Positions 24,994 through 38,760 of a stretch of DNA of 64,000 nt are shown one piece after another; the first letter of the stretch is position 1, and every line of letters begins with the position of its first letter. Below the pieces are notes generated by a model. It was not told the DNA's origin and did no database searches. It was given only the letters and a program-made list of their open reading frames with translations. The position numbers and the translations under genes are program-made. The DNA comes from Ciona savignyi (Eukaryota; Chordata; Ascidiacea; Phlebobranchia; Cionidae), in NCBI GenBank assembly GCA_000149265.1, contig CH003412.1, positions 161,226-225,225 on the forward strand. The letters are read 5' to 3'.

Positions 24994-26611
24994 ATGACGA
25001 ATTTGACAGCAGAAGCAAAAAGTCTCGAAAACGTTAAAAATGTTGTATTCTGTAAAACTGAAGAAGAATCTCAAAAGCACTATAATGTTTGGAGCGAGAT
25101 TTATGACAACGATTTGATTACCCTTGGGTTTGGGGGACATACAAGTATAATAGAGATGTTCTCAAAGCATGTAGAGGATAAAATTAACACCAAAGTTCTG
25201 GATCTGGGTGGAGGTAATGATTAGTTGTTATGCCTTTGGATGGTAAGGTTATACTTTAATGGTAGCACAACGGAGAGTCAGCTAAAAGATTTAACATAAG
25301 AAACCATTTGTTTACTTGTGGATTAGACCTTAGGTCCTTACTGCATTGTCTGAACCGACGTTGTTTTAACCATCACTATTACATTACTTACATTACATTA
25401 CACACCTATACAGATCCGGCAACCCGAACGTTGACACGTGGTTTTATTGCGAATGGTTTTATTGATCCGTACGTTTTCCTAACTGGATAAACAATTGTTT
25501 CATATCCAGTACAAATATATGGTTATTTTTATGACTGACTAAGCTTCAGATTTTTATTTGTCAAGGTACTGGGTTGGTTTCGCAATTCCTTCGCAGCCAA
25601 TTGCAGTTTAAAGGAGAAATTGATATTCTTAATGCCAATATGGATATGCTTTATAAAGCTAGTAAAAAGGAGGTCGGCTACAGGTAAGTGCTTTATTTAT
25701 TTAGCACCTCGTACTAGTATTATTTATATAAATTCAATTATCATCACTTGGTAAAACACGCATACAATGATGCTGGCTAAAACTGCAAAGTCGATTCTCA
25801 TTCATGACCATGTTAGTGTAAAACTGTAAACAGTACACTTATGTACACCAAATAAGACAATATAGTTATTTGTCAGTACTATTCTCCGGCACTGGGTTGG
25901 AGATTCTGGGGATCTACCTTTCCGTGACGCAACGTATGACGTCATTGTTTGCTCTGGAGCATTCATTCCAAATCATATTCCGGCATCAGCAATCAAAGTG
26001 AGATTTCCTTATTTTATCAGATTTTGCGGGTCTTAATTTTCTGCCCGACGGTCAAATTCCGGTGCCGACGCTATAGGATAGGATTTTCATGTTTATCCCC
26101 GTGAATGGAAAAACCAAGGGGGTTAACACGCGGGCAATCGTCAGATCACCTCGCGCTTACCGTCGGTTTACGGGAGCTATTGCAGTGTGTTGTATATATA
26201 AGACACGTTCCTTCAATTCTTATAACCCATTAATCCGCTGAGTTCCGGCAATGCCGTAAAGTGGCTTGCCCAAGGACACAATCGACTAGCGAGCGACCAG
26301 TCTCGCACCTGCAACCTTTCGATGCGAGACTAACCGGCCGGACGATACATAATTTATGTATATTTTCGGAACAAGTAATATATCCAACATGTCATAACCA
26401 GGGCATACTTAATGTTATCAAACCTGGTGGACTGTTATTACTGAATATGAGGCTGGAAACAACCGGGAGTTACGGTGAAGAACTTCTAAACAACATCAAG
26501 CAACTTTGCTCAGAGAAGAAACTGGAATTGTTGGACGATGATCAATACATTCATTTTTCTAAGTCCCCGAATAAGTTTAATTCGGGTTGTTTCGTTTATA
26601 GGCGAACTTAA
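24994..26611 (+). CDS. METTL27-like SAM-dependent methyltransferase
   Basis: This is a class I Rossmann-fold methyltransferase, closest by eye to METTL27 (WBSCR27). Exons are 24994-25213, 25566-25683, 25877-25997 and 26402-26611, with phases 1, 2 and 0, giving 222 aa. Motifs are an N-terminal YNVWSEIYDNDL (the YDNWA-like entry of this family), motif I KVLDLGGGTG across the first intron near residues 66-75, ATYDVIVCSGAFIPNHIP near residue 135, and VIKPGGLLLLNMR near residue 160. The substrate is unknown for the family as far as I know. The first glycine-rich loop is intact, so SAM binding is likely. Intron 3 contains a full reversed SINE. A poly(A) signal AATAAA is at 26724-26729. Confidence 0.85.
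26072..26343 (-). repeat. SINE copy in the methyltransferase gene intron 3
   Basis: This is a reversed, nearly complete copy, from GGATAGGATTTTCATG (3' tail) to CTAACCGGCCGGAC (5' head). It carries TTGCCCAAGGACACAATCGA and the reversed B-box. It ends about 55 bases before exon 4. Confidence 0.85.
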
Positions 26612-27920
26612 AAACATCATAAATCTGTGTCGAAATATTGTTAGTAAATTCCTCGATTAAAAATGTAAAAGTTAATTTATTAATTCGTGCTCTTATTTCT
26701 TTTCCTAATAATTTGTTTATTTAAATAAACCTTTTGCCAAAGAAAGTACAAAAACTGCGCGATGCACTAATGAAACACAAAATCTGTGATAAATAATATA
26801 TTATATATCACCGTGCATAGAGACAACATGCTTAAACTAGATGGTCACCACGTGTTAACCATCACTATTTTTAAACCCAAGTCGAGTGTACTTTATATTT
26901 TTGCAAGTAGAAACGATCGGCTTCCCTGGCTACACCTCACCTCCTTGGTATAACTTGTACAAAGTGTATAACGCTAGTTTCTGCGAGGCCAACTTACAGG
27001 TCAATTATCATTGGAGAAATAGGGAGAATAATAAAAGAATACAGTTTCGACCTAATTCGATAGCGCGTTCTACCCTATGACTTGGTGACCAACATGGATG
27101 TCAGCAGCATTACGCAAACAAAAACTGAGTAAAATTTAAATGTGTTCCCTTCGGAATCTAAGGGAACTCATAATAATTACACAATACTTGATACAGCTAC
27201 CTAATGGTTAGCACAGCGGTGTTTAAATGGAATTAAATGTGGCAACTGATCAACCTTGACCAAAAGGTAATCCAGATAACATTTTCTGTTTAAGAAAATC
27301 TAATTCAAATATTGACAAATGGTATCCTAAGACGTAGGTTTTAACAACCTGTCTACGTATAGGTAATCTCCGTTTCCAAGTGCTAACGTGTACAGTATAT
27401 TCAAAAGAAGTGGTAAAATACGGTTATTTTACAACAAAGATAGTTTAGTTTACCGTTTTTTGTTGTTGAAAATATGTAAATAAAATAATTGTATCGTGGT
27501 CAAAGAAGAGAAGGGGGTAGCAATCCGACCGTTCTTATGAGATTTATAATTATGTAAAGCGAGACATGGCTGTCCAATCATTTTAACAGCATATACAAGT
27601 ATGTGCATATTAGCGGTTTTTCAAAAGCGATCCCAATTTTATCTTGGTTTGTTTCAACTTTTAAGATACTACACTCGGTTTGTTGACAGTAGTACACTAA
27701 TACAGTCTGCCTAGCCCTAGACTAATTCCGTTGAAATTGCTTAGACGAACCCATTTTTATCTGGCAAGCTAAGTAGTAAGTGTTCTCTCATAACTTGCCT
27801 GTGGCATAGATAGTGTGATCACACTGCCTTTTAGTGCATGTCGCCAAGACGTCTGGTAAACACCGCGTACCTGTTTTGTTTCTAACATCTTCTTAGACTG
27901 AACGTAGAGCAAGGCATACA
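26612..27920. other. Short intergenic region
   Basis: Contains the methyltransferase gene's 3' end and the presumed promoter of the first MS4A-like gene. A diverged repeat at about 26840-27010 (CACGTGTTAACCATCACTAT, then GTAGAAACGAT..TTCCCTGGC) resembles pieces near 39640-39800 and 43010-43160. No gene seen. Confidence 0.5.
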
Positions 27921-30164
27921 ATGAATTCAGGGCAAGCAAAAAGCTATTTAGAAGAATCGGCTCTTGTTCGGGCCCCTTTAGTAGGAAGAAAGTATGCTAG
28001 GTACTACATCTTATTCGGGGTTAGTACAAATTCTGTATACTTAAACATGCTGAGCAATAATAGGATATTCATGATTTATCCCCGTGAAGGAGAAACGCTA
28101 CGAGCTTGAACGATCACCGAAGTATCACAGTGTGTTGTATATGGTTAAGACGATTTTTAGTTTAGTATAAATCATTGATTGTGACGATGTCTGTCAAATA
28201 TATCTTGTTCGACACAACCGACTAGCTAAGGGCCAGTATTAAATCCAAATTCCTTAGACTAAAAAGCACGGCACAAACCCACCAATCTATTCCTACAAAC
28301 GAACAATTAATCATTTAATGACCGCACTTGCTGGCTAATAATCTAGTCTGTTTACAGTGGACCCAAATCGTGATCGGATGTCTGTCCATTTTATTCAGCA
28401 TTATCACTTTAGCTTTGGACGGCGCTGCAAAATTTAGTATGCTTGAAACTGGGTCTGGAATATGGTGTGGGGCTGTGGTAAGTTGTACTTTTTAATGCAA
28501 ATTCTAATTTAAACTCTGTAATAGTATACGAACTGGCTATAGATTACAGTTAGTTTTAACGACTGGCTACATAAATAATACAAATAATAGCAATTAGGGC
28601 TGCATATATTTACTTTCATATGTTTCCAGTTTATAGGATCCGGTGTGTTTGGAGTTATAGCTGGAAATCAACCAAACAAAGAAAAGGTAAACAATACGAA
28701 GCAGACAAAGCTTTCAAATGAATAGGTTTTCGTCACGGTTTGTTGACCAATTTGTCTTGCGCTGTTTATTTCGTATTTTCTGTGCTTTGCTTTTTTGTTC
28801 AACAATAAAATTGTATAACTTAAACGCCACTTGATCAATGTTTTTTCGTTATAACTTGTATTTAATTTTTATACACAGCTCTATTACTTTACAAGTCTCG
28901 TACATTTTAATCGTTTTCTTTTGAACAGTCTTGATTAGTTCCAATATGCCGAAATTATTCAGAAGAAATTAATTTATTTCTGATACACCTTTTCGCAGAT
29001 TAAACACGCAATGTTGGCTGCCATACCATCAGGTATATTCGGTATCGTAATGTTTGGAGTCGAAATTGCTTCAGCGGCTAGTTATAATCCTAACGACTCC
29101 ATTAGCAACAATTTAAGTAAGGTAGGTATTCGCCGACTAAGTATGTATACTCTAGATAGGATATTAGTGTTCTAAACACACATAGACGGAAAACACAATG
29201 TTCCATGATAAGACGGAATCAAATCACCTCGTGCCCACCACCATGTCACCGTGGCTATTATTTTATTGTATATGATAAAGACCGTATTTCTGTTTAAATT
29301 TAACCCGGTCATCTATTTCGTTAATTGCTCTTACTTAGAACAAAACCCTTTCAGCGACCGATCTCACAAACTTTTGGCTGAATAGCCGAAAGGTCAAGAT
29401 CCGTTCGCGTAAGTTTTCAAATGAGCGGACCTTAATAAGTAAATCGACATTCTGTATTCTGTCCGGTGAACCGTGGCCAATACAACCGCACCGCAGTTTA
29501 AATCTATTTTCCAGACTAATACATCACCAATGGCATGGGTTAGCCCTTAGCAACAACAACAAAACTTTTGACCACCGTTCAATATTCGTAAAGTACAGAT
29601 CCTTTTTCAACAGGAGGCAGCCGTTGTTGCGTTGCATAGCAGCCTTGTTATTCTGGCCTTCATTTTGATAATTATAACACTGGTGCAGATCTACTTCTGT
29701 TATGAAGTCGTGTACAACAAATTCAACACGGTACGTTTGTTAATGTATGTATAAGTTATACTCTTTGTTTGCTAAAAGTGATTAAACGAGCACCTACCAA
29801 CTGCCTGAGCGTTTGGTCGCCCAGAAAAATGTTCTTTTTAACCGGGATAAGTTTTAAACCCATAAAGGGTTTGTCACCAAGTCCGTTTTACGTAGAAATC
29901 TGTATGTGTATCGGTTAAGTTAACGATTCGGCCTGGCGAGATTTTTTACCGGGTTGGGTTTGAATTCATGATAAGCTCCTTCCTAAGATCATTTTTGTTA
30001 AGTTGGTATAAATATCAGTTGCATTTTCTTTGTTTTGGTACATAGCGCTACTTTTCAACAATGTTATTATTATTAAATATCTTCATCAGGCTACTAGTGG
30101 CATCAGCAACGTATACAGCACCTCCAGCCAGTTGGAGCAAATCCATGGACAGACGGCAGCATAA
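27921..30164 (+). CDS. MS4A-like four-TM protein, copy 1
   Basis: Exons are 27921-28019, 28358-28477, 28630-28686, 28999-29121, 29614-29730 and 30090-30164, all joined at phase 0, giving 196 aa. Predicted membrane segments are at residues 34-53 (TM1), 69-88 (TM2), 95-118 (TM3) and 137-163 (TM4). There is a cytosolic N-terminus ending KYARYYILFG and a short Ser/Gln tail. The extracellular loop ends GSGIWCGAV, which matches the WGG/WCG position before TM2 in MS4A proteins. MS4A proteins such as CD20 form membrane oligomers linked to signalling and calcium flux; a role here is not shown. The first donor is GTTAGT, slightly weak. The same exon plan recurs in four downstream genes. A claudin-like or TMEM176-like assignment is possible but fits less well. 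Confidence 0.85.
28060..28235 (-). repeat. Decayed SINE copy in intron 1
   Basis: Reversed remnants are TAGGATATTCATGATTTATC, CAGTGTGTTGTATATGGTTA and CACAACCGACTAGCTA. Confidence 0.6.
29158..29282 (-). repeat. Strongly decayed SINE remnant
   Basis: Reversed pieces (GGATATTAGTGTT, AATCACCTCGTGCCCACCA, TTGTATATGATAAAGACCG) lie in order within intron 4 of the first MS4A-like gene. Confidence 0.4.
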
Positions 30165-33100
30165 AGTAGGTTCATACCATTTTTAAATAGTTTAATTTAA
30201 AATGTCATCTGCTGATTATCACGAGGTTTACACGCGTATAAATTAAACTTCAGTCGATATAACATATGAATCCTTTGATGTATAACACTATTTTATCTCT
30301 GTGTAGTTTTCTGTCTCTGTGTATGTGAGAACACGATGAATCAGTGCAAGCAATGTCTACATAATAGGTACATATGTTTGTGAGTGGGAAAGTGAATTTC
30401 TCAAACAATTGGTTTAGAAAATTTGTAACTTATCACAGAGATTAACAATAACCAAAACTGATGTCATATAATTTTAATATCGACCCGTACCCAGGGTTAA
30501 AGCACAAACCTAAAGAAGGGGCTTTATTTTATTTTCGATTATATATTTTTACTTGATAAACCTTTAGCCGATAGCAAGTCAGTCAAAAATCCCAGTTTCG
30601 CTGTATGAAGGGCTATATTAGGGTGCTAATATATAATACTCATTACAATATTTACAGATCATACATCAACTTTGGTGGACAATATACTCGAAACTGTATA
30701 CATATGCAGCAAACTTCTAATCGCAACTGTCTTTTTACGTTTTATACTTTCCTGCAGTTTAATTTGACTTTCTTATCCTTTTTGACTCGTATTTTTTTAA
30801 ATATCACTTCATTTTTATATGTTGCTATACTGTGTTTATTTTAAAATGTAAATTGCAAAGTGTTTCGAATGAAAATACGTTATTATTACCATTTCTATAC
30901 CCAATCGCCACAGTTTTTGATGACTTGCGTATCTTTATCATTATCTGTCGTTTAGTATGTACGAGATTTCATGGAACAATCGTCTTTATATTGCGATTTG
31001 GCAACATTCGGGTGGTCGGAGATATATACAACCTGCTTTAGATGCTAAAAAGATAATTCGCTATGACTTCTGACAGTTATCGTGTGCATTGGCTTTTTAA
31101 AACGACAACAAGATTTACATAATCGTTATAACGAAATGCGACATTGTTGATATACAACGCAAGTATACATGGCGTACTGCCATTTAAATTAATTTTTTAT
31201 GCGGTCATTCCTGATGATTCACGACATATATCACTAAGCGTTATTCTATAGCTCATTATCACGCCGATGTAAAACGTCTTATTTATCGAAATCAGTTTAG
31301 CCAAACTAGAATCATAGTCGATGAAATCATTAGTAACAGAATAGACTCAGCCTTACATTAAATTTTGCGCTTATAGGTCGAGCATTTCCTCATCTTTAAA
31401 CAGCGACCATTGTAATGGCCTTACCAAAATAGAACCAACGCAATCTAAGAAAAGGAAGTGTTTAAAGGGCCTTTGTCGGATAACGAGGACGTTGTGTTAG
31501 TTTAACTTGATTTACTTATATAAGCGCAGATTATGTTTTTCAGTTTCATCAGATTTTTGAGGTGTCTAAACCGTCCAGGCGGAACAATCAAATTTGATTG
31601 AAACTTAGACAACTATTAGATAACATGACCTAGATCGGAATAAAATAAAATGTTGTTGTATAGCCTCAGAGGCCATCTTATAGACTCGCGATATATTCAA
31701 ACTGCCCTCTTCTATAGTGTTTTGCTTCTTTTGAGCACTCATAGTCGACGGGTTGTCATGGAATGGTGTTAGGACAATAACCTATCCCATTATTTAAAAA
31801 TGTATAAGACAAACTATTTTGGAAAATGCCTAACAAGTTAAGGTTATACGTTTTAAACTCTAGGTCCCATTACCCAGAATATCAAAATTTGGTATACATA
31901 TTGTCTTTCCATTGAAACTATGCAATCGTAAACATATAATAACGTGGGGGGAAAGACGTATGAAAGGACTTTTTTGTAAGTTCGTTTTTTACGATTTCAT
32001 GTGTGTGCAAAGGGTGTTTTATATCTGGGCTTTACGAGTACACTTTATTGTATAACGTTTTTTAGTCTTTATAAAGTGATATCTAATGGTATCGTGAGTG
32101 AAGTACAGTTACTTACCACTTGACCTTTAGAATACCTGGTGATGTAAATTAGTCATTTTTAAATGCAAATTTGACGCGTTGTTGTTGGTAGTTTGTTTGT
32201 GACTAAAAAATATATTTTATTTTATTTTTTTAAAGAATAGTTATTAACCAAAACGATGATAAATAGGTATGGAAAATAAAAAAAACGTTTAATTTGGAAA
32301 TCCCTGGGGATATATACTATTAATAAATTGAACAGACAGTGCTGGTTAATATGAATTAAAAACCTTATATTTTTAATTAAATGCTGTAGGTGTTCTTCTC
32401 TACATTATTTAAAGTTCTTATTGTCTTACCTTCATCGAAAAGTAGGCATATTTTAACATATATACCGATTGAGAGTTTGGAATGGTGACTGAGTGGAACA
32501 GGTGGGGAATTATCATAATAGATTACCGTACAAATGCATATGTTAGCAAATTTGAAATTATGCCTTCGATACACAAGTGATGTTTAACAACGTTCATTTA
32601 CGTAAACTTAAGTATAGTCGTGGTTTATTCATTTATTTGTGTAAAAACTTAAAAATTATTAAAACTAAAGTGGAAATCCGTACCAAGTTCTACCAAGAGA
32701 AATAACACGTATAGTCAAATATTCTGCAGTGGTTACTCTAATATAATTGTGAGAGTTAGAAAAGCTAACCCGTTTACCTCAACTGTATTAAGCAATTTTG
32801 GTCTAAGCGTGCATATTGTTTATGGATTGTTTGGCGAAGGTACATGTATCTTTTTGATTACTCGTGCGAATTTATTGTTGTTTACCAGATTGAGTTATAT
32901 AAATTTGGTAACGAGATACGTGAATGCCTTATTGAATTTAAGCCCGGCTTAAATAATATTAAAAAAGGTTATTTAGTTAAAGGTCTACACTTACTGATGG
33001 TAAAGCGCTAATATCTAACTACTTAATTCCATTTTCCATATGCGCACGTTCAACCATCGGTAGTATATAGACAGCGTATAAACATTTAAATTGATCTCCA

Positions 33101-35180
33101 CGCGCGACTGGGTTAGAGTGGTACTTTCTTAGTCATAATATTTGAATGGGTATTTTGCAGAGTAACAATAGTAGTAATTCCCCAATGTTTGTATGGTTGA
33201 AAGCAGCAAATAATAGGCATCACGCTGGTGTTAACGTTTAGTCGTGCAGTTTTTAAATGGTGAAGCATAAAATATAGTTAATTTAGCATTTCCTAGCTGT
33301 TTTTAAAGGAAGAAGTTCCCAATGTACGGTCAGATTGGATTAAGGAAATAGGAAGAGTACTTGTTTGAACGGCCTCCTATAACCTTTGTTTCATTATTTA
33401 TACTTGACGTAAATGACAAAAGCACAATAATTTGTGTCGAAACTTGTCAAAAATTTTGTGTCGAACTTGTCAGTTATAGGACCAACTAAAAAGCAATATA
33501 GGATTTTTAAACCTGGACATTTTAATTTGGCAACACGTGTAAACTTCGGAAACAATTTACTTCCTGTTTTGAACTGTTAGCCGACATCACGATTTAAAAA
33601 AATAATGATTTAGTATATTTTATTATTATCACGAGCTGAGCCTTCACAAGTTGTTATGATGTTTTATTAGTATCCTTCTTAATTAACAGTAGTATCAACA
33701 GTCTTAAATATAAATACCTAAAATTGGGGGTGAGAGTCCATAGCTCTAACACCAAGTTTCTAGTCAGTTCTTACATTAAAAAGATTTATATAGCGCTTGC
33801 CTGAGCGGATATAATTGAACTTCAATCGGGTTAGATTACAAATGCAAGACACATTTTCCACCAAGGAGTAAATACTACAAATTAATGAAGCAAATGGGTT
33901 GCGCAAATATTTTGCAGTACTTGGCAAAAAGAGGGCAAATGATTTGCAATAGTCGAAAACGTATGAAATGTAATTATTTTAAACAATTTTAAAGTGAGAG
34001 ATTTCGCTGGGCTTTATATTTATGATAAACAAAAGACCTGAGGTTGGTCTTTGAATAATTGTTTCTATTGTTTTTCGCGGTGTCTTTTACAACGTAACCC
34101 GAGACTGACCAGTTACAGGGAAGGGCTGTAAAAAAGAACTTGTTTTCTTCTAGAGGATAGACGAGTGCGACAGTGGCATTGTGTCTGGAGTATTTATAAA
34201 GAGTCGTTATGTCGGTGATGATTTTTGTTGTTCCAGGAACAACCGAACAAAAGCGATCGCTCTAAATATTAATATTTAAACGAAGAAACAGAACTGTCGT
34301 TTGGCCGAATGGTTAGCGCCACCAATTTAAAAAACCTATATACAGAAGAAATGTCTAAGTAACGAGCCCATAATGGGGTCAACGAAACTGTACACCGCAG
34401 TATACTGGCACACTATTGTTATAATTTGAAATAAATTGGTCTAACGTGGTCGCTCGAACAACTTAATACAGGCGAAATCGGTTAATCGCATATTTAAATG
34501 TTTAAGTATTTTTACGCGATTATCCGATATGTGCGTTTGGGCGATTTTATACTTGAAGCAAGTTACCGACCGCTTTGCTCCTATTAATTTTCGAGCGCGT
34601 TAGTAAGTGTACAAACAACGGCAAGGAAATACGCAGTCAAGATGTTTGTTGTTTCTTCGTGTCACGCCTTAACTACCACATATAGTTCCACTTTACATCT
34701 TTAAATGACATTTTAAGCTCACCCTTGGTACTGTACTTAAGTACCCTTGGTACTGCTAACTTTAGTTTGTAAAATAGTGCGTAACGTTTTTGTTGTGTCT
34801 TTTTACATGATACGCAGTGAAGATTAACGCACTTTTCGGGGTTTTTAGATTTGTACGTAATAAAACGATAAGTGCGTTTAATCGGTATCCAATATGGTGT
34901 ACTACTCCAAAGTGGATGGATCGTGGTCATGCTTGTGTGGGTTTTAATCAATTCAAACTGAATCATTACTCAATGTTTTCTTTAAAAACAAAAACTATTA
35001 TTGTTAATGTTTTCTTTAAAAACAAAAACTATTACAAACAAAAACTATAAGGTTTTTAAAGTGGATTGTTTATTTAGTGTAAGGTTCCTAAGGTGGAGTG
35101 TGTATTCGTAGAAAGACGTATAGGAAGTTAAACAGAATTATATAGGGTTAATATAGGATACTAAATAATATAGGGTTTAA
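30165..35180. other. 5-kb region without a recognised gene
   Basis: AT-rich. Open frames at 30605-31041, 32749-32952 and 34673-35050 are hydrophobic or low-complexity and lack splice signals or family motifs. There is a tRNA-like remnant near 34306-34400, and short direct repeats at 34730-34760 and 34975-35040. I found no extra MS4A-like exons. Confidence 0.55.
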
Positions 35181-37296
35181 ATGAAGAGGCTGGTTAAATG
35201 CAGCGTTGGAAAGAGGGAGCTTGCCCTACTTTTTCTAATCGGGATATTTACTCTAATGGTGATGAATTACAACTTGCACGGTGACAACTTTACCGGTATG
35301 GATTATCTACGAACATTGGTTAGGGATAACACAGTCTTGGAAAAGTACCCGTACACCCACCGACAAGAGTACGGCTTGCCACTGAGCAGTTTTACTCAAG
35401 CATTCAAGCTGGAACTAACCGATTGGAGAATTTATTTTCCGCAATTTGAGAAAGATTTTAATGAATTTCGAAACCAGAACAAGTTGAGAGACTCCGACCA
35501 ATTTACGTCACCGCTAACCACTAAAGTCAAAGTTTCAAGAACAGCTTTTAAAGTTGGGGATGTATTTACTGCTGTTGTCTTTTCTATGGATCGTTTAGGA
35601 CGACTCAAAACGTTTGGTGGCGATTTCTTCCGAGCTAGACTTGTTCGAGATCCCAACGAATTGTTTTCGGATGCGGTTCCACTACGAGTTGAAGATCATT
35701 CAAACGGATCATATTCTCTGTCTGCGAAGTTGCCAATTCCAGGTCGGTTTATTCTCGAAGTGACCATGGTTGATTCGATTGAGGCTTTGGATGAACTGAT
35801 TCAGTGGACAAGTTCCAGGAAAATGCGGGGAACGATTTATATCGTATCGTTAAGTGGGGAGAGAGAAAAGGTCATGTGCGATGTCGACCTTGATGCATTT
35901 GAAAGGTAGGAATTACGTCATAGCTGTAATATTTTATCATAAAAATACATCCATTAACTAATTTCAAACGTAGTTTGAACGCCATCAAGTCTTATTACAA
36001 AATACATGGTAACTCTTCAAACGACATTACTGTAACATTTTTTCTCTGTATGTGTGACAACAAAGATCGTCATGGGCAATCGTCAGATATTCTTGTGCCA
36101 ACAGTATAGGTTCACCAAAGCTATTGCAATGATGGTACATCGTCGAAAACTAGTTCTGCATTAGCGTTATCTTTCTAAAAGACGCTGTGTTTTACGTAAA
36201 ACCCAGGCACAGTATTTTTTAGATTCATCCGCGTGAAACAAAGTAATTAACTTTTTTTTAAATAAACACGACTAAATTATTCTGGAAATTACCACCAAAT
36301 AATACATTTTACAACAAACTTTCCAGTTTGAAACACCTGGAAAGATGTGACTACAGCAATCCTCGGAATAAGGAACCTTGGTTTTGCGTGAAACCATCAT
36401 CGGGTAAATGTCCGCCAATCTATAACATTAGGCTCCAACGTATCATTCAAAACTTCACTGACGTCATCAACACCCCACTCAGGGAAAAGTTTGGATCTTT
36501 GGACAGTATCCAAGGGTCTGGTCAGATTATAAAGGTTGAGTTCTCCCCCAGAGATACTGAGGAACTTCCAAAGTGCGTGGTGGAAAATACCGGTGTAGAC
36601 GTTAAGCGACCAACTGGTTATTTCAGCAACGGGCATTGGCACTCGCTACACTGCCTTAACAAAGTTCGAAGTATAAAACAAATAGAAATTTGCCTTCTTA
36701 ACAAAACTGTATATTTTTTAGGCGACTCCACTATGCGACAATTCGTAGAACTGATTTTGGTAAATTTAAAATTAAGCGTTGTAAATCTGCTACCATATTA
36801 CGGTCATAATCCATTCGTAGCTTACAGTACAGTTAGAAATATAACATTATATTATCGTTCGCATGGACCACCTTTGCAAAATGAAGGCCCGCCGTTTACA
36901 AGGCCGTACATTAGCGACAGTATACATGATATACCAGTTGGCGGAAGAGATGTTGTTGTTATTTTTAACATTGGCGCCCACATTATGTATTTCGAACCGT
37001 CTGTTTTTATTCACCGTATAAAAGGCATTCGTGATGCTATACTTAACCATTTATCGCGTTATCCAAACACAAGATTTATTTTTAGAGGAGGGAATGTTAT
37101 TTCTGTGCCAGCGGAATGGTGTATCTATCGCCATGACGTTATTGTGCGCGAAATTTTCAAAGACGTTCCAAACGTGATGTTCCTTGACTTATGGGATTTT
37201 ACTACTGCATGGCCGTTAAATGACTACCACCCTCCAAACACTGTGCTAACCGAGCAGTCATTCCTTATGTTTGATTATCTATGCAATGATGTTTGA
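35181..37296 (+). CDS. NXPE-family protein (neurexophilin + PC-esterase)
   Basis: Exons are 35181-35905 and 36327-37296, joined in phase 2, giving 564 aa, close to the usual 540-560 of NXPE1-4. A basic start (MKRLVKCSVGKRE) precedes a single hydrophobic anchor at residues 14-29, so this is a type II membrane protein, probably in the Golgi or secretory pathway. Residues about 110-240 resemble the neurexophilin-like domain (VEDHSNGSYSLSAKLPIPG). The C-terminal half is the NXPE/PC-esterase region with GYFSNGHWH, the nucleophile motif FLGDSTMRQF (GDS near 374-376) and a late YHPPNTV that may hold the catalytic His (near 543). Related PC-esterases act on O-acetyl groups of glycans, so an acyl-transfer or esterase role is inference. 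It lies between MS4A-like copies 1 and 2. A poly(A) signal is at 37404-37409. Confidence 0.93.
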
Positions 37297-37917
37297 TTCC
37301 TTTAGCTTGCGCTAGTTGCGTTTTTTGTTTTGTTTTGTAAGCATTTGTATTGGAAAGTTGTAACGTTACAAATCGCACTTCACAGAATATACACAGTACA
37401 TATAATAAAGCATTCATTGTCCGTTGGAACACGACTGGTATTATATACCTTAACATAACGTACTTAAAATAAATTAATATTCAAAAAAAGGTCAAGAAAT
37501 ATTTACAAGAGTCTCAAACAATGTTCCCTCTAAGTTTTAAAGTTCGTGAGCAAACATACGAACTCCATTTGCGCTGGTTGGTAACACGGTGAGCAATGAT
37601 GACGTTTTCTACGTAGCGATCAACCCAATAAATTAGCGATTGTTGTATATAAACAAATTCCAGTTTTGTATAAAAAAACAATAGTTTAAACGACACTTTC
37701 ATAAAAATTTCATAAAATAAAACAACATCTGACAATGAATAACAGACAACTAATTACTTAACTGTAGAAAGACTACTATAGTCAATAAGTGAATTACAAA
37801 ACATTTGCGAATGTCTAACATACGCTTCTATGACGTAATAGACGATAATCAATACGGATATTATGACACGTTAAAATGGGCAAATTTTGGCAAAGTGTGC
37901 ATTTTATAACAGTGAAA

Positions 37918-38115
37918 CTGGTCATTATCTAACCGGCAGTACTTTATGAATATCGCCCATCTGAACCCAGTGGACGGATTCTACAAAATTGAAAAAACGT
38001 CTGAATTATACACAACATACTCCACAAGCTCCGGTAAATTAACGGGTAATTTGACGAATACCTGTATCTTAACACCCCATTTTTCCATTCACGAGGATAA
38101 AACATGAATATCCTT
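37918..38115 (+). repeat. Decayed SINE copy
   Basis: Forward remnants in order: AACCCAGTGGACGGATTCTA, ACACAACATACTCCACAAGC, then CCATTCACGAGGATAAAACA and a TATCCTTTTC tail. Confidence 0.55.
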
Positions 38116-38676
38116 TTCTATTCTGTTGTGCGACGCATGAACAAACGCGACTCTACTGTAACGCGTGCTTGACCATGACCCAAATTGATAAGGAACCAAC
38201 ATACAGAACTATAGAAATACTCAGTTATAATACTATTAAAGAAGTATCGAGATTATCAAACCACAGACGCATTATATTATCACGAAAACTGCGTAAAATA
38301 GCGTTTATGCACACACAAACGGATTGCTGTCACATTTGTTATTCGCAATAACGCAGTCCCACGCCTATCCTCATGTATGTGACTAATATGTTATAATGAT
38401 ACATGATACTGTTCATGTATGACCATGGTACCATATATTTGGATTTATTCAAGTTAACTTTCATTAACCTACAAACGTAATGTAAAGTTATAAGCAACGT
38501 ATAAATGTTGGTTTATATTTAAACATTCAACGTGTGAATGGTGGTTTGTGTAATTGAAGTTTGAGAAGATCTTTAAGAACGAAATATTTACAATTTCGAA
38601 CTTTGCTGTAGGTGAACATCAAACTATTTTAAGTGTCAACGACGGATGCCTCTAAATACAACGCTATGGAAGGTAA

Positions 38677-38760
38677 TTCTAACCCTGTCCCAAACACTTA
38701 TTCTAACCCTGTCCCAAATCTCAACCCCAGAACTAACTTTAACCCGAACCCTAACATTAA
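38677..38760 (+). repeat. Short CCCTGTCCC/AACCC-rich repeat
   Basis: TCTAACCCTGTCCCAAACAC is followed by a near-identical TCTAACCCTGTCCCAAAT and then irregular AACCC units. It is telomere-like in flavour but irregular, and probably a decayed microsatellite. Confidence 0.5.

Noticed and set aside
26261-26401. Upstream part of the 116-residue frame ending in METTL27-like exon 4
   Set aside because: It reads through reversed SINE and intron; the AG at 26400-26401 gives the phase needed for exon 4.
30605-31041. Hydrophobic open frames as a further four-TM gene
   Set aside because: No GIWCG-like motif, no phase-0 splice sites and a very AT-rich codon content typical of chance frames.
38677-38760. 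Interstitial telomere repeat
   Set aside because: Units are irregular (CCCTGTCCC, AACCC) and do not form a TTAGGG array.
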